Of a DNA stretch of 64,000 nt, positions 61,806 through 64,000 are shown in pieces. Numbering within the stretch: position 1 is the stretch's first letter; every line of letters begins with the position of its first letter. The notes below the pieces were generated by a model, which saw only the letters and a program-made list of their open reading frames with translations, made no database searches and had not been told where the DNA came from. The position numbers and the translations under genes were made by a program. The stretch spans positions 6,066,029 to 6,130,028 of the forward strand of contig SMSO01000014.1 in assembly GCA_004764695.1 (NCBI GenBank), given 5' to 3'. The DNA is from Schizochytrium sp. TIO01 (taxonomy: Eukaryota; Sar; Bigyra; Thraustochytrida; Thraustochytriidae).

Positions 61806-64000
61806 TTCTGGTCAGAGTTTGCATACTTTTTTACGAACCTGTTTCGTTTCTTCCTTGGTAAATACTCGTGGTTGGCCTCAGCTCCAACGCAAACTAACTT
61901 GCCGGGTTTGTCTGGGCTGTGCTTGTGCCCTTGCTTTTCACTGCATATATGAAGCTCTATAAATTGCAAGACTCGGCAGAATAATCAGGTGCCAATTGGT
62001 ACCTTACAGTCTTCCTGCCAATCTCATACAATGGCCCCTTGAAAGTACCTGAACAACGTTAATGATATTATCAAGTTCAACGACTGCGGCCTTCACTGCA
62101 GGGTCTGTCTAGTTCCAATAGTCATACTCCGGGTGGTTTCGTCCTTTTCTCAAGTACAGAACACTAAAATCCATATCATCAAAAGCATTAGTTGAGTCTC
62201 TTTAGTTCAGGTCACACTCCTGCTCGTTGGTGCTTCTGCCATTTGTCATCGCGAATCTATTTCTGTGAACCTGCTGTGCTTCCAAATCTTATCCAGCAGC
62301 TATTGCAGGGCCATTTTCTCTAACAAACCAGAAACGTGCAATATCAGTAAAGAGAGTAAGAAGTAGTATGTTTGTCCTTCTGCCTATTTTAAACACCACC
62401 ATCGAGGTGGCCAATCTGTGGTGTGTACCAAACCACATCCGTCTTTAAGCATTTTTAACCCATATAAGAATGCGTTGTGCTTCATCATTGCTTTTTTCAT
62501 TGACGATATGAAGCAAAATAAAAATTTCGCAATTGCATAGTCGCAGGTGGGCGAATTTGGGTGAAGTGTTCTAGTCAGCATTGTCACCTTCAGAGCAAAT
62601 GAAACTGTTATTGTGCCTATGCATCTACGTAATGCGCACACTGGCCTGACTTTGAAAATGGCAGCGCTTCTACTGGTATCCCTTCATACTTGACATGGAG
62701 GAGTCTCGCCAAGGAAACTCTATTCGATAACGTTTCTGTTGAGATGTTTTTTTTTTCTTTTCTTTTTTCTTTTTTCTTTTTTCTTCTGTGAAAGTTGACA
62801 ACTCTATGAATTACTTCTGTCATAATACATAACATATTATTTTAAAATGGAGCAAATAAAACGAATATTTTATTTAAACTAATTCTTTTAGAAATAAAAA
62901 TATAAGATTGAAAGAAAGGTCGGTCAAGAGGGCACATAATATATCCGTTGATAATCATAGGAATCGCTCAAGGGAACTCCTACGAGTCCCTGGGGTGGGC
63001 GGGAACGCGCGGAAAACGGGCAAATGGCGCGGAAGGTCGTGAGCGTGGCACGGGCGCGAGCGAGGGTTTAGCTCGATTAAGGACAACGATTTGGTTTAAG
63101 AATGGTCATTGGTCCTTTTGCATGCGTCGCTGCGCTTTTAAAAAAATGTTTTATCTTCTAGGGATGAATGGGCGATGAAAATTTAGAGATGTTCATGACG
63201 AAGCAATCCAAGCGCTTCGAGCGGGAAAATGTGCTAACCCTTTCAGTCTCCCTGCTCCCTTTCGCTTCCAAAACCATCGCAGCTGAGTAATCCTGGAGCT
63301 TCAACGGTGTGCCTTATCAGCGAGCGATCATGCGCTTCCCATCGAGAAACAGAGACTTTTTCGAGTCCTTATTTCGTTGTGATGCTATTAGCCAGGGAGG
63401 CCAAAGAACCTCGCAGGGAACTAATTGTTAGTGACGTGAAACATCAAGAAAAACCACCCAAGTAGCCAAGAATCAGAAAACAACAGAAGCGGGGGTTGTG
63501 AGGCGAACGAGAATGGAAGCGCTTATATGGTTATGAAAAGTCGAAGACAAGGCCGACCGACGATCGCCCTGCCTTATAACTCGCCAAACGACAAGATCAC
63601 CCAAGATCGCATCGAAAGGTCCAATGACGATAGTCTTCGGGAGGTAAAGGTTTTCAATTTATGCGCGAACGCGAGTTCGTCTCACTTATAAAATTTTAAA
63701 GGTACTTTCACGAAGTATAGTTCTTGAAGGCAAAGAATAATAAGTTAGTCAATTCGAATTGAGGCCTGAGGTGAGCCATTCTACATATGCATATCAACCT
63801 CGTGGGGGTGCGTACCTGTTCCGCCCTTGAACTTATCAACCCAGCCGGCAACAGCTCCAATATACCGATTGTAAATAAGAACTCGCAGTGCGCACCCTTG
63901 TCACCCTTCACCTTGCAGGCGGGCAAAAGTAAAAAGAAAATAGAAAGAAAAGATTAAAGAAAAGAGAAAAGTAAAAAGAAGAACCGCTGTAACAGTGAAA
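61806..64000. other. Right-end region, no gene seen
   Basis: About 2.2 kb. The left part is the promoter region of the MORN gene. A polypyrimidine tract lies at about 62742-62787, and an A/G-rich stretch at 63925-63985. A GC-richer patch at 62990-63070 holds a short frame without motifs. The window may end inside the flank of another gene. Confidence 0.4.
62742..62787. repeat. Polypyrimidine (CTTTT)n tract
   Basis: About 46 nt of T/C with repeated CTTTTTT units. Confidence 0.8.

Overview
This is nuclear DNA from a eukaryote, most likely a free-living protist. Genes carry short GT-AG introns (mostly 63-125 nt) with GTAAGT-type donors and a yeast-like CTAAC branch site. The proteins are eukaryotic: SF1, CWC15, IMPACT, FYVE, RCC1/BTB, MORN and FYR-type. 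All three stop codons are used as stops. I cannot fix the lineage. A heterotrophic stramenopile or similar protist would fit the mix of a fused nitrile hydratase, a stand-alone APS kinase and a large LRR family, but that is inference. I saw no rRNA, tRNA, CRISPR array, operon or intact transposon.

Layout, left to right. 0-1.7 kb has no intact gene and perhaps an eroded element. 1.7-2.66 kb (-) is IMPACT (RWD + IMPACT domains). 3.5-5.8 kb (+) is a basic nuclear-type protein with a one-base frame break. 7.2-9.8 and 10.5-13.0 kb (+) are two tandem LRR genes in which almost every 28-residue repeat is its own 84-nt exon. 13.5-16.3 kb (-) is an RCC1-repeat/double-BTB protein. 18.4-20.25 kb (-) is SF1/branch-point-binding protein, divergent from CWC15 at 21.1-21.9 kb (+). 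23.0-24.6 kb (-) is a membrane-anchored coiled protein with a 745-nt intron. 24.6-30.0 kb is repeat-rich with GC-rich islands. 30.0-31.1 kb (+) is APS kinase with a 4-nt microexon. 32.3-33.5 kb (+) is a FYVE protein with a C-terminal anchor. 33.5-38.4 kb is AT-rich and gene-poor. 38.4-39.8 kb (+) is a secreted Cys-rich protein whose frame needs a 2-nt microexon. 40.5-41.9 kb (-) is a beta-alpha fused, cobalt-type nitrile hydratase with a His-rich linker. 42-46.5 kb holds relics and a perfect-looking hairpin. 46.6-48.0 kb (+) is a coiled-coil protein of unknown function. 48-51.5 kb holds long (TTTG)n and a 24-nt minisatellite. 51.5-56.5 kb (+) is a 1,660-residue FYR-type chromatin protein with a one-base frame break. 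57.8-59.9 kb (+) is an anchored multicopper oxidase. 60.3-61.8 kb (-) is a MORN-repeat protein. 61.8-64 kb shows no gene.

The strongest observations concern gene architecture. They are the exon-per-repeat LRR pair, two extreme microexons (4 nt and a candidate 2 nt), and a near-invariant branch site in the same window that encodes its reader SF1. The fused nitrile hydratase is the most notable enzyme. Gene models were built by reading splice sites by eye. No alignment, database search or transcript evidence was available.
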